From contig VAWV01000202.1 of NCBI GenBank assembly GCA_005883295.1, positions 1 through 22,340 on the forward strand: a stretch of DNA of 22,340 nucleotides, read 5' to 3'. Source of the DNA: Actinomycetota bacterium (GTDB taxonomy: Bacteria; Actinomycetota; Thermoleophilia; Solirubrobacterales; Thermoleophilaceae). The translations under genes were made by a program, and so were the position numbers. Below are positions 6,635 to 13,452 of this stretch, piece after piece. Under the pieces are notes generated by a model. It made no database searches. It was given only the letters and a program-made list of their open reading frames with translations, and was not told the DNA's origin. Position 1 is the stretch's first letter. The number at the start of each line of letters is the position of its first letter.

Positions 6635-6636
6635 CG

Positions 6637-7494
6637 ATGGGCTCCGAGGCCGTCATCACGATCGATACCTCCCCTGTCGATCAGGCGACCGCAGCCGAGA
6701 TCGAGTCGGCGGAGGCGCAGACGTGGGCGGACCTCTACGCGGCCGCGCCCGCCGAGTTCGCGGAGAGCGCAGGGTTGGGCTCGAGCGAGGTTGGCGGCGC
6801 GGTCGTCCTGCGATGGGCCGCCACCGGCCGGCGCTACTTCAGCCGCGCGGTCGGGCTCGGGGTGACCCGGCCCGCCACGGAAGGGGCCATCGATCGGATC
6901 CTCCGGATCTACGAGCAGGCCGGCATAGACATGTTCCTGCTGCAGTCGCTTCCGCACTGCCGGCCGGCGGAGTACGAGGGCTGGCTGCGGGCCCGTGGAC
7001 TCGAGCCCTTTGACGCGCAGGACCGGGTGGTCCGTGGGGGCGAGCCCTTCGCGGGCGGCGTGCCGATTGCACGCGCTCTGACGGTGGAGCGCGTCGGGCC
7101 GGAGACGCAGGACGAGTGGTCCGCGTTCCTCCAGCGCGTTTACCGCCTGGACACCGGGCCGTGGCTCGGGAAGCTGATCGGCCGCCCCGGCTGGCACCAG
7201 TACGTGGTGCGCGAGGGGGGCCAGGTGGTCAGCGCCCGCGGGATGCACGTCGGCCGCCGCGGCATCGCGTGGCTCGGGATGGACGGGCCGGTGCCGGGCG
7301 TGATGACGGACGACTACGAGCCGGACGCGGCGCTGTGCGCGTACATAGTCGAGGACGGCCTGCGCCTGGGCGCCCGCTCGTTCATCGCGGACATCGAGGC
7401 TCCGTCGCCGGCCATGGACACACCGGCTTACGACTACTTCGCCCGGCTCGGATTCCGGCGGCCGTACGCGAGAACGCACCACGCGCGTTTGTGA
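6637..7494 (+). CDS. GNAT-family N-acetyltransferase
   Basis: 285 residues, ATG 6637 two bases after the cupin stop, so the genes are almost certainly co-transcribed and coupled. The C-terminal half reads as a GNAT fold: YVVREGGQVVSARGMHVGRR (strands 4-5 region), then DAALCAYIVEDGLRLGARSF (helix 3 and next strand) and YDYFARLGFRRPYART, the usual GNAT ending in which the acetylated product often fits. The N-terminal half (about 1-150) may be a second, degenerate GNAT-like repeat. Acetyl-CoA is the probable donor and the acceptor is unknown. Operator logic suggests induction together with the cupin protein by the TetR ligand. Confidence 0.85.
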   Translation: MGSEAVITIDTSPVDQATAAEIESAEAQTWADLYAAAPAEFAESAGLGSSEVGGAVVLRWAATGRRYFSRAVGLGVTRPATEGAIDRILRIYEQAGIDMFLLQSLPHCRPAEYEGWLRARGLEPFDAQDRVVRGGEPFAGGVPIARALTVERVGPETQDEWSAFLQRVYRLDTGPWLGKLIGRPGWHQYVVREGGQVVSARGMHVGRRGIAWLGMDGPVPGVMTDDYEPDAALCAYIVEDGLRLGARSFIADIEAPSPAMDTPAYDYFARLGFRRPYARTHHARL

Positions 7495-7541
7495 GCTGAC
7501 TCACCTGCGCCCCGGGGCGGACGGTAGGCGTAACCTCTCGC

Positions 7542-7907
7542 GTGGGCACGATGGAGCAGCACGTTGTGACGGGGGCACGCGCCTTCAAGCGGCGCATCGG
7601 GGCGAGCATGGCGCTGGCGTTATTCTGCGCCGCGCCCTTCGTGGTGTTCCAGTCGACGCTCCAGGACGCGTCCACCAGGTTCCGGGTCGAGTTCAACTAC
7701 CTGCTCTCCGGATGGGGCCCCTGGATGCTCGTCAGTGCCGGCGTGCTGTGCTTCGTGCCGGTGGTCGTCTCGATCGAGCGGAGCGCCTACAGCCGGTGGG
7801 CGCTCGCGCCGACGATCAGGCGGGCCTACGAGATCTGGGGAGCAACGTTCTACCTGCTGGGCGTGCTGCTGCTCACCCAGACGGCGCAGATCTCGAGCGC
7901 GTTCTAG
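7542..7907 (+). CDS. Small integral membrane protein, unknown function
   Basis: 121 residues from GTG 7542 (ATG 7551 is an alternative three codons in). Three hydrophobic segments are visible: about 24-42 (ASMALALFCAAPFVVFQ), about 56-76 (WGPWMLVSAGVLCFVPVVVS) and about 94-115 (WGATFYLLGVLLLTQTAQI), with the positively charged KRR before the first. I do not recognise a family. A -10-like TAACCT (7531-7536) ends 5 bases before the GTG, consistent with a nearly leaderless mRNA. Its stop lies 5 bases from the convergent stop of the next gene, with CTAGGGG repeated in between. Confidence 0.65.
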   Translation: MGTMEQHVVTGARAFKRRIGASMALALFCAAPFVVFQSTLQDASTRFRVEFNYLLSGWGPWMLVSAGVLCFVPVVVSIERSAYSRWALAPTIRRAYEIWGATFYLLGVLLLTQTAQISSAF

Positions 7908-7912
7908 GGGTC

Positions 7913-8431
7913 CTAGGGGGCCGTCGGCTCGCCGGGAGCCGGCGTCTCCGCTGCCGAGGAGCCGTTCGTGCCGGCCGCGTGGCCGTTGGTCGCAGCGTGG
8001 CCATTGGTCGGGGCGTGCCCGTTCGTCGCCGCGTGGCCGTTCGTCGCCACGCCGCCCGGCCCGGACCCGTTCGTGTACGGGCCGGCCCCGTTTCCGTTCC
8101 GGTTCCCGACCGGCTGCGGCTCGACCGGTAGGTCCGCCCGCAGCATTGCCACCAGGGTCGCGATGTCGTCCTGCCGGGCCCTTCTCACGCCGCGGCCGCG
8201 CACGTAGCGGTCCCACGCCTTGGCGAACTCCGTATAGCCGGTGCGGGCGCCGTGGCGGTAGGCGGCCAGGCCGGGGCACTTGGCCGGCCCCACCTTGTAT
8301 GCGCCCGCGATGATCGGGCCTTCGCCGAGACCCTCCAGCATCGCTCGACGGCTCTCGTGCGGCAGCCGGTCGACGGCGTCCTGAAGCGTCCGCTCACGCC
8401 TCCGCTGCAGCACCTCAGCAGCCCCCACCAT
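7913..8431 (-). CDS. Unknown protein with C-terminal Asn-Gly-His repeat tail
   Basis: 172 residues. The N-terminal part (1-100) looks like a folded helical domain (RLPHESRRAMLEGLGEGPII, GYTEFAKAWDRYVRGRG) that I do not recognise. Residues about 110-172 are low complexity, rich in Asn, Gly, His, Ala, Thr and Pro. They include four tandem TNGHA(A/P) units encoded by an 18-bp DNA repeat (7977-8048). No signal peptide or membrane span. It lies 59 bases downstream of the nicotinate phosphoribosyltransferase gene on the same strand and is probably in its operon. The tail may be a flexible linker or weak metal-binding region; that is inference. Confidence 0.75.
   Translation of the reverse strand: MVGAAEVLQRRRERTLQDAVDRLPHESRRAMLEGLGEGPIIAGAYKVGPAKCPGLAAYRHGARTGYTEFAKAWDRYVRGRGVRRARQDDIATLVAMLRADLPVEPQPVGNRNGNGAGPYTNGSGPGGVATNGHAATNGHAPTNGHAATNGHAAGTNGSSAAETPAPGEPTAP
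7977..8048. repeat. Four tandem 18-bp coding repeats
   Basis: Units at 7977-7994, 7995-8012, 8013-8030 and 8031-8048 with consensus GCGTGGCCGTTSGTCGCN. On the minus strand each encodes one Thr-Asn-Gly-His-Ala-Ala/Pro unit. Unit length is a multiple of three, so copy-number change by slippage would preserve the frame. Confidence 0.9.
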
Positions 8432-8490
8432 GGCGCCGCAAAGAATAGATCACTCGCGGGTTGGGAGCGTCAGTCGAGAGCCTCCGCGGC

Positions 8491-9570
8491 TCAGGTCACC
8501 GGCTCGAGCCGGTCGCTTCGCGCACGCGCGCGGCCGACCTTTGCGCACGGCCGCCCAGCGACCTCCACGACGTCGGCGGTGAAGTCGTTCGACCCGCGCA
8601 ACAGCGACGATCCGACGCCGTACGCGTCGACCGGCGCGCCGAGCTCCTCGAAGCGCCGGATCTTGGCCGCGTCGAACCCGCCCGACACCACGATCCGGAC
8701 GTGCTGGTGGCCGGCGGCGTCGAGGGCCTCCCTCACACGCCCCACCAGGACCGGGTTCACTCCGGTGGGCTTGAAGGTGCCCATCTCGTCGAGGATCCCG
8801 CGGTCCACGAGGTTCTCCGAGGTATCCAGCCTGACGCCCCACAGCTTCTCTCCCAGGGCCTCGGCCACCTCGAGCGAGGTGCGGATGGAGTCGTTCTCGA
8901 AGTCGACGAGGACGGTCACGTTCATCTCGCCGGCGAAGCGGTTGGCGAAGTCGCGCGCCGCAGCGACGGTGTCGCCGCCGAACGCCGCGATCAGCGCGTG
9001 CGGCACGGTCCCGACGCCGCGTCCGCCCCACCAGGAAGCCTGCGCGTCGGTCGACACACCGATCGCGCCGGCCACGTGGGCGGCCCAGCCGTCACCGGTC
9101 TGCACCAGCCAGTGGTCGTGCCGCGCGGGGAAGAACAGGATCTGCTTGTCGCCCGCGGCGTCCTTCACCTCGCGCACGTTGCGCATCACGAGCGTGCGCC
9201 GCGCCATGCACCCCAGGTACACCGTCTCGAGGTGGGCGAAGAGCGAGTAGTCCCCCTCGATGGTGAGCACGGGTTCCCATGGAGCGATCTCATCACCCTC
9301 GTATAGGGCCCGCACGTCGAGCTGCTCCCAGCCGCCCTCCCAGTCGCCCTCGACCGGGCGGCCCGAGCAGAGCTTGAGCAGGGCGATGGCCTCGTCGATC
9401 CCGCCGAGGGTCGAGCGCTCCTTCTGGAACACCTGCATCAGGACGTGCGGATGGAGGTCGCGCTCCTCGAGCAGCTGCTTGGTGAAGTTGAAGTAGGCGT
9501 CGCTGTAGTAGCCCTCGCGCAGGCGGTCCACCGGCAACCGGAAGATCTCTGGCTCGAGGCGCTCGCGCAT
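8491..9570 (-). CDS. pncB: Nicotinate phosphoribosyltransferase
   Basis: 359 residues. Catalyses formation of nicotinate mononucleotide from nicotinate and PRPP in the Preiss-Handler NAD salvage pathway; cytoplasmic. Evidence: the N-terminal YYSDAYF motif (21-27), the GVGTVPHALIAAF segment containing the family's conserved histidine, GVRLDTSENL, and the phosphate-binding C-terminal motif VVSGGFDAAKIRRFEELGAP followed by AYGVGSSL. It is shorter than the 400-490-residue E. coli and human enzymes and resembles the compact archaeal/actinobacterial type. Quinolinate phosphoribosyltransferase is a relative, but the N-terminal signature favours NAPRTase. ATG 9570 has a weak GAGG-type ribosome site. 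The unknown repeat-tail gene follows on the same strand. Confidence 0.92.
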   Translation of the reverse strand: MRERLEPEIFRLPVDRLREGYYSDAYFNFTKQLLEERDLHPHVLMQVFQKERSTLGGIDEAIALLKLCSGRPVEGDWEGGWEQLDVRALYEGDEIAPWEPVLTIEGDYSLFAHLETVYLGCMARRTLVMRNVREVKDAAGDKQILFFPARHDHWLVQTGDGWAAHVAGAIGVSTDAQASWWGGRGVGTVPHALIAAFGGDTVAAARDFANRFAGEMNVTVLVDFENDSIRTSLEVAEALGEKLWGVRLDTSENLVDRGILDEMGTFKPTGVNPVLVGRVREALDAAGHQHVRIVVSGGFDAAKIRRFEELGAPVDAYGVGSSLLRGSNDFTADVVEVAGRPCAKVGRARARSDRLEPVT

Positions 9571-9632
9571 TCGCCTCGCGATTCGTACCTCATCCCCGGC
9601 CTTGACGCGGCGCGCTCTTCAGGAGAGGGTGG

Positions 9633-9926
9633 TTGGCAGCCGATAGGACTCGCGTGCTCCACGTACCGCTGCTCATATCCGCGCTCCTCTTCGCGGCGTT
9701 CGCCTTCGCCGAGTGGCGGCGGGCGCCCGTGTGGGGGCGGATCCACCTTGCGGTGGCCACGGCGTTCGCGCTCGGGGCTCTGGCCCATCCCGGCCTCTCG
9801 GTTCAGGACGTGCTGGGCCGGTCGCCCGACGGCATCACCTACGTGGTGGCGATCGCACGCGGCGCTGGGATGGTGGCCGCACTGGTGACGGTGGTCACCC
9901 GGCTGCGCCAGAGCGCTCTCCGGTAG
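9633..9926 (+). CDS. Small membrane protein, unknown function
   Basis: 97 residues from TTG 9633, chosen because AGGAG (9621-9625) lies 7 bases upstream; GTG 9654 is the next option. Hydrophobic segments at about 10-25 (VPLLISALLFAAFAFAE), 37-53 (IHLAVATAFALGALAHPG) and 71-88 (VVAIARGAGMVAALVTVV) suggest three membrane spans. No known family is recognised. It is divergent from the nicotinate phosphoribosyltransferase gene and convergent with the HxlR regulator, whose stop is only 4 bases away. Confidence 0.65.
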   Translation: MAADRTRVLHVPLLISALLFAAFAFAEWRRAPVWGRIHLAVATAFALGALAHPGLSVQDVLGRSPDGITYVVAIARGAGMVAALVTVVTRLRQSALR

Positions 9927-9930
9927 ACGG

Positions 9931-10365
9931 TCAGACCAGCTCGGCGTCGGTGGCGTCGTCCTCGTCGACGGCCAGCTCGCACGAGGGGCACCACCATCGC
10001 GCCTCGAGCGCCGTTCCGCATGCCTGGTGACGCAGGAGCTCCACGTGCTCCGACTGGCGGGCCCCCCAGTCGGCGAGCAGCCGCAGCGCCCCGGCGAGCT
10101 CGCTGCCGCCCTCGGTCAGCTCGTACGTGAAGCGGGGCGGGCGCCGAGAGTACGGGCGGGCGACCGCGAGCGCCTCCCGCTCCAGGTGGCGCAGGCGCTG
10201 CGTGAGCACGTTCGGGGCAATCCCGGGCACGGCCTGCTGAAGGTCGCCAAACCGGCGCGGACCATCGAGCAGCGCCTCGACGAGAAGCAGCGTCCAACGA
10301 TCGCCGACGCGATCGAGGGCCTCGCTGAGGGCCGACGCGTTGGGCCGGTCCGGGCCCTCGTCCAT
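9931..10365 (-). CDS. HxlR-family transcriptional regulator with zinc-ribbon-like tail
   Basis: 144 residues from ATG 10365 (MDEGPDRP). A longer frame from TTG 10410 would run into the operator-like repeats and is less likely. The winged-helix HxlR core is clear: LDRVGDRWTLLLVEALLDGP (18-36), RRFGDLQQAVPGIAPNVLTQ (the recognition helix) and RLRHLEREALAVARPY. The C-terminus adds HQACG and WWCPSCEL, giving His113, Cys116, Cys126 and Cys129, a plausible zinc site. HxlR proteins bind DNA as dimers and often sense electrophiles or redox state. It is divergent from the two serine proteases, with a repeat-bearing gap between them, so it is probably their regulator. Confidence 0.92.
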   Translation of the reverse strand: MDEGPDRPNASALSEALDRVGDRWTLLLVEALLDGPRRFGDLQQAVPGIAPNVLTQRLRHLEREALAVARPYSRRPPRFTYELTEGGSELAGALRLLADWGARQSEHVELLRHQACGTALEARWWCPSCELAVDEDDATDAELV

Positions 10366-10395
10366 ACCGCGAGCGTAACGGCGTTTGCGGCTGTG

Positions 10396-10426
10396 TATAG
10401 TGACTTGCAATTCGATAGTGACTATA
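10396..10426. promoter_or_regulatory. Putative HxlR operator between regulator and protease genes
   Basis: ATAGTGACT occurs twice as a direct repeat (10397-10405 and 10415-10423, 18-bp period). The outer ends also form an inverted pair, TATAGT (10396-10401) and ACTATA (10421-10426). The block is AT-rich compared with its surroundings and contains promoter-like TATA hexamers for both directions. Assignment to the adjacent HxlR protein is inferred from position. Confidence 0.65.
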
Positions 10427-10442
10427 GAAGCTGGAGGCTGGA

Positions 10443-11345
10443 ATGGCTGTACTGGAAGAGGTAACAGGCTCAGTGAGGGCGGTGGTTGACCGGGTCGGGC
10501 CCGCCGTGGTGGGGCTCGGTCGCGGCTGGGGCCGCGGCTCGGGCGTGGTGGTCGCGCCCGGACGCGTGGTCACCAACGCCCACAACCTGCGCGGGGACGA
10601 CGTCTCGGTCACGTTCGCGGACGGCCGGGTGGAGACCGGCGAGGTGGTCGGCGTCGACAGCGACGGCGATCTGGCCGTGATCGCGGTCGAGACCGGCGAT
10701 GCCGAGCCGGTCGAGATCGCCGGTGACGCAAGCCTCGCAACCGGGTCGGTGGTGTTCGCGCTGGCGAACCCCGGCGGCCGCGGGCTGCGGGCCACGCTCG
10801 GGCTAGTCTCGACAACCGAGCGGAGCTTCCGCGGACCGCGCGGACGCCGCTTCCGGGGGGCGATCGAGCACACCGCGCCGTTGCCGCGCGGCTCCTCGGG
10901 CGGACCGCTGGTCGACGAGGCGGGCCGGCTGCTCGGTATCAACACCGTTCGGCTCGACGGCGGCCTGATCGTGGCGATCGCGGCGGACCAGGGCTTCGCC
11001 GAGCGAGTGGAGACGCTCGCCCGCGGCGAGGCGCTCCCACGACCGCGTCTTGGCCTGGCGATAGCGCCGGCGCGAGTGGCGCGGCGCCTGCGCCGGGCGG
11101 TGGGACTCCCCGAGCGAGACGGCCTGCTCGTGCACGGCGTGGAGCGCGACGGACCTGCCGCGCGAGCCGGCGTCGAGAAGGGCGACCTGCTCGTCCGGGC
11201 CGGCGATCGGGACCTGCTGCGGCTCGATGACCTGCACGAGGCACTCGACGCGGTGGCGGCCGGCGGCGAGCTGCGGCTCACGGCTGTGCGCGGGGTGGAC
11301 GAGCGCGAGGTGGTGGCCAGGCTCGGCGGAGGGGAGGAGGCATGA
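10443..11345 (+). CDS. HtrA-like trypsin-type serine protease with PDZ domain, no export signal
   Basis: 300 residues, ATG 10443 with GGAGG 5 bases upstream. Trypsin-like fold with a visible catalytic triad: His47 in VVTNAHN, Asp76 in DSDGDLAVI and Ser152 in PRGSSGGPL. A PDZ domain follows at about 205-295, with a ligand loop around GLLVHGVERDGPAARAGVEK and GDLLVRAGD. Unlike periplasmic DegP or membrane-anchored HtrA, it starts directly with the protease fold and has no signal peptide or transmembrane helix, so it is probably cytoplasmic. It overlaps the second protease gene by ATGA, so both are made together. HxlR control is inferred. Confidence 0.92.
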   Translation: MAVLEEVTGSVRAVVDRVGPAVVGLGRGWGRGSGVVVAPGRVVTNAHNLRGDDVSVTFADGRVETGEVVGVDSDGDLAVIAVETGDAEPVEIAGDASLATGSVVFALANPGGRGLRATLGLVSTTERSFRGPRGRRFRGAIEHTAPLPRGSSGGPLVDEAGRLLGINTVRLDGGLIVAIAADQGFAERVETLARGEALPRPRLGLAIAPARVARRLRRAVGLPERDGLLVHGVERDGPAARAGVEKGDLLVRAGDRDLLRLDDLHEALDAVAAGGELRLTAVRGVDEREVVARLGGGEEA

Positions 11346-12334
11346 CCTCAGCTCCTACCGAGGCCGATCCGGTGACGGAGGCCGGGGACGACGAGAGCGG
11401 CGCGCTCGACGCGTACTCGCGCGTGGTGACGGGCGTGGCCGAGCGCCTCGCGCCGTCGGTGGCGAACCTGCGGGTGACCCGCCGCACGCGGCGCGGGCAG
11501 ATGCCGGCGGGTGGCGGGAGCTCGGTGGTGCTGACCCCCGATGGCTACATGCTCACCTCGGCGCACGTGGTGGCCCGCCGCGACAGCGGCGGTCGCGCCT
11601 CGTTCGTCGACGGCCGCGAGGTCCGCTTCTCCGTGGTCGGACGGGACCCGTTCTCCGATCTCGCGATCCTGCGCGCAGACTCCGCGGACCTGACGCCCTC
11701 CACGCTCGGCGACGCCGAACGGTTGCGTGTCGGGCAGCTCGTCGTGGCGATCGGCAACCCGAACGGGTTCGCCGGGTCGGTCACCGCGGGCGTCGTGTCG
11801 GCGCTCGGGCGGTCGCTCCCGGCCAGCTCGCGCACCAGCCGCCGGGTGATCGACAACGTGATCCAGACCGACGCCGCGCTCAACCCCGGGAGCTCCGGAG
11901 GAGCGCTTGTGAACGCCCGGGGCGAGGTGGTGGGCATCAACACCGCCGTGGCAGGCGTGGGGCTCGGCCTCGCCGTCCCGATCAACGCGGCCACGCGCAA
12001 GGTGATCGGCGCCCTGATGACCGAGGGCCGCGTGCGCCGCGCCTACCTCGGGATCGCGGGCGGTCCGCGGCCGCTCCCGCCTCGCGCGCGCGCGAAACTC
12101 GACATGGCGAGCTGCGTGGAGGTGGTCGAGGTGGTACCCGACAGCCCCGCCGAGCGGGCCGGGCTCCGACCGGAGGACCTCATCGTGTCCGTGAACGGCA
12201 CGGAGACGGGGTCCGTCTACGACCTCCAGCGGCTGATGGTGGCCGAGCTGATCGGCGTCGAGGTCCCCGTGACGGTGGTCCGCGACGGCCGTGAGCTCGA
12301 GCTGCGGCTGGTGCCCGAGGAGCTGCGGAGCTAG
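11342..12334 (+). CDS. Second HtrA-like serine protease with PDZ domain, no export signal
   Basis: 330 residues; its ATG overlaps the TGA of the first protease (ATGA at 11342-11345), a coupled arrangement. Triad: His75 in LTSAHVV, Asp106 in FSDLAIL and Ser185 in NPGSSGGAL, the classical HtrA signature, which is better conserved than in the upstream paralogue. A PDZ domain spans about 215-325 (VEVVEVVPDSPAERAGLRPE, DLIVSVNG). The N-terminal 30 residues are acidic and unstructured, with no signal peptide or membrane anchor. The two proteases are diverged paralogues and may form mixed oligomers, which is inference. The TAG stop shares CTAG with the convergent SDR. Confidence 0.94.
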   Translation: MTSAPTEADPVTEAGDDESGALDAYSRVVTGVAERLAPSVANLRVTRRTRRGQMPAGGGSSVVLTPDGYMLTSAHVVARRDSGGRASFVDGREVRFSVVGRDPFSDLAILRADSADLTPSTLGDAERLRVGQLVVAIGNPNGFAGSVTAGVVSALGRSLPASSRTSRRVIDNVIQTDAALNPGSSGGALVNARGEVVGINTAVAGVGLGLAVPINAATRKVIGALMTEGRVRRAYLGIAGGPRPLPPRARAKLDMASCVEVVEVVPDSPAERAGLRPEDLIVSVNGTETGSVYDLQRLMVAELIGVEVPVTVVRDGRELELRLVPEELRS

Positions 12335-13080
12335 ACAGCCCGGGTGAGCCCGCCGTCGACCAGCACCGTCGTGCCGGTCACGTACGAGGCCTGCGCCGAG
12401 CAGAGGAAGGCCGCCACGGCCGCGAATTCCTCGACGGTCCCGAGGCGCCCCGCAGGGACCTCCGAGCGGGCGGCCTCCTCGGCGGCTTCCCGGGAGCCCG
12501 ACATTTGCACGATGCGGTCCGTTGCGATCCGACCGGGCAGCAGGGTGTTCACGGTCACCCCGTCGCGCGCCACCTCGCGCGAGAGCGTCTTGAGTGCGCC
12601 GAGCAGGGCCGCGCGGTGCGCGTTCGAGAGCATCAGTCCGGGGATGGGCTCGCGGATGGCGCTCGAGCCGACGCTCACGATCCGCCCGAACCCGCGCTCG
12701 CGCATCCCGGGGACGACGCGCTCGATCAGGGCCATGGGCGCGAGCACGAGCTCCCGGTAGGCGGTCTCCCACTGCTCGCGCGTGAAGCCGAGCGGCTCCG
12801 GTCCGGGCGGCGGCCCTCCGGTGTTCGTGATGAGCAGGTCGATCGGGCCGAGCTCGGACTCCACTGACTCGACCAGCTCGGGCACCGCGGCGAGGTCCGC
12901 GCTGTCGTGGACGCGGCCGACCGCACCGATCTCGGACGCGGCGGCGTCGATCCGTTCGCGCGAGCGAGAGCTGATCACGACGCGCGCTCCCTCGCCGGCG
13001 AGAGCCGCGGCTATCGCCCTGCCGAGCCCCTTGGACGCGCCGGTGACCAGCGCGACCCTGCCCTCGAGTCCGAGATCCAT
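12331..13080 (-). CDS. Divergent SDR oxidoreductase (FabG-like) without Tyr-x3-Lys
   Basis: 249 residues from ATG 13080. The frame extends upstream, but the Rossmann motif begins right after this ATG: LVTGASKGLGRAIA with TGxxxGxG at 13-20. Cofactor-binding and core features are ITNTGGPPPG (NNAG replaced by NTGG), the serine region GRIVSVGSSAIREP, NTLLPGRIATDR and the C-terminal SYVTGTTVLVDGGLTRAV. Where classical SDRs have YSASK, this protein reads SNAHR (152-156), so the catalytic tyrosine and lysine are Ser and Arg. This occurs in a divergent FabG-like subfamily often annotated as 3-oxoacyl-ACP reductase; actual activity is doubtful. NADPH preference is suggested by the Arg-rich SSRSRER after strand 2. 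Confidence 0.9.
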   Translation of the reverse strand: MDLGLEGRVALVTGASKGLGRAIAAALAGEGARVVISSRSRERIDAAASEIGAVGRVHDSADLAAVPELVESVESELGPIDLLITNTGGPPPGPEPLGFTREQWETAYRELVLAPMALIERVVPGMRERGFGRIVSVGSSAIREPIPGLMLSNAHRAALLGALKTLSREVARDGVTVNTLLPGRIATDRIVQMSGSREAAEEAARSEVPAGRLGTVEEFAAVAAFLCSAQASYVTGTTVLVDGGLTRAV

Positions 13081-13141
13081 CGCGGTCCGGAGCGTAACCG
13101 GCCCCAGTTCGTTGCAGATGACGCATTCTGCCCGGATGGGG

Positions 13142-13147
13142 TATGGT
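13142..13147 (+). promoter_or_regulatory. -10 element for leaderless zinc-ribbon gene
   Basis: TATGGT ends 8 bases before ATG 13156, so transcription would start at or next to the start codon. No ribosome binding site is present. No -35 at normal spacing is seen. Confidence 0.4.
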
Positions 13148-13155
13148 CCCTCCGT

Positions 13156-13356
13156 ATGGGAGGCCTCGTCCGCTGCGATGGGTGTGGCGCATTGCGCTGG
13201 TCGATACGCGCGAAGCCGGGTGAGCGCTCGTCCATGACGTGCGAGATCTGCGGCAGCCCGCTCAAGCCCGAGCGGCGTCGCCCGGGCCGACGCTTCCGGA
13301 AGCCGGCGCGCGAGCGGCGGGACCTTCCGGCCCGTCCGGCCATGCCCGGCGGCTGA
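13156..13356 (+). CDS. Zinc-ribbon miniprotein with basic tail
   Basis: 66 residues from ATG 13156. Two CxxC pairs (Cys7/Cys10 in RCDGCG and Cys29/Cys32 in CEICG) 19 residues apart form a likely zinc ribbon. They are followed by a strongly basic tail (PERRRPGRRFRKPARERR, about 38-55) suited to nucleic-acid or ribosome contact. I do not recognise the family. The frame is open upstream, but the -10-like TATGGT placed just ahead of the ATG supports this start. It is divergent from the SDR gene. Confidence 0.65.
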   Translation: MGGLVRCDGCGALRWSIRAKPGERSSMTCEICGSPLKPERRRPGRRFRKPARERRDLPARPAMPGG

Positions 13357-13371
13357 ACGTCCAGCGTTCGG

Positions 13372-13390
13372 CCTCGAACATCCGTCGAGG
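13372..13390 (+). terminator. Hairpin after zinc-ribbon gene, possible terminator
   Basis: CCTCGA (13372-13377) pairs with TCGAGG (13385-13390) around a 7-base loop, 16 bases after the zinc-ribbon stop. There is no T-tract. An alternative pairing, CGAAC with GTTCG, overlaps it. Modest support only. Confidence 0.35.
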
Positions 13391-13417
13391 TTCGGCTGCA
13401 AGGACTCAACGCGCCTC

Positions 13418-13446
13418 TTGCGCGGGGCATCCCGCTGGCTTACCGT
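13418..13446 (+). promoter_or_regulatory. Promoter for leaderless gene at 13453
   Basis: TTGCGC (13418-13423) as -35, exactly 17 bases of spacer, TACCGT (13441-13446) as -10, then 6 bases to ATG 13453. This is the clearest sigma-70-type promoter in the window and implies a leaderless transcript. The -35 lies inside a small CGCGC/GCGCG hairpin (13410-13424). Confidence 0.65.
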
Positions 13447-13452
13447 GGACAC

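Noticed and set aside
7491..7504. GTGAG-CTGA-CTCAC palindrome at the end of the acetyltransferase gene
   Set aside because: Only 5-bp arms overlapping a stop codon; too short to separate from chance.
7977..8048. Tandem repeats as a CRISPR-like array
   Set aside because: The 18-bp units are directly adjacent without spacers and code for a protein repeat in frame.
10366..10410. TTG start giving a 159-residue HxlR protein
   Set aside because: The extension runs into the operator-like repeats and precedes the conserved N-terminus; ATG 10365 is better.
11348..13192. 614-codon minus-strand open frame across the second protease and SDR
   Set aside because: Antisense or out-of-frame to two confidently identified genes; composition (Arg/Gly/His-rich) is typical of shadow frames.
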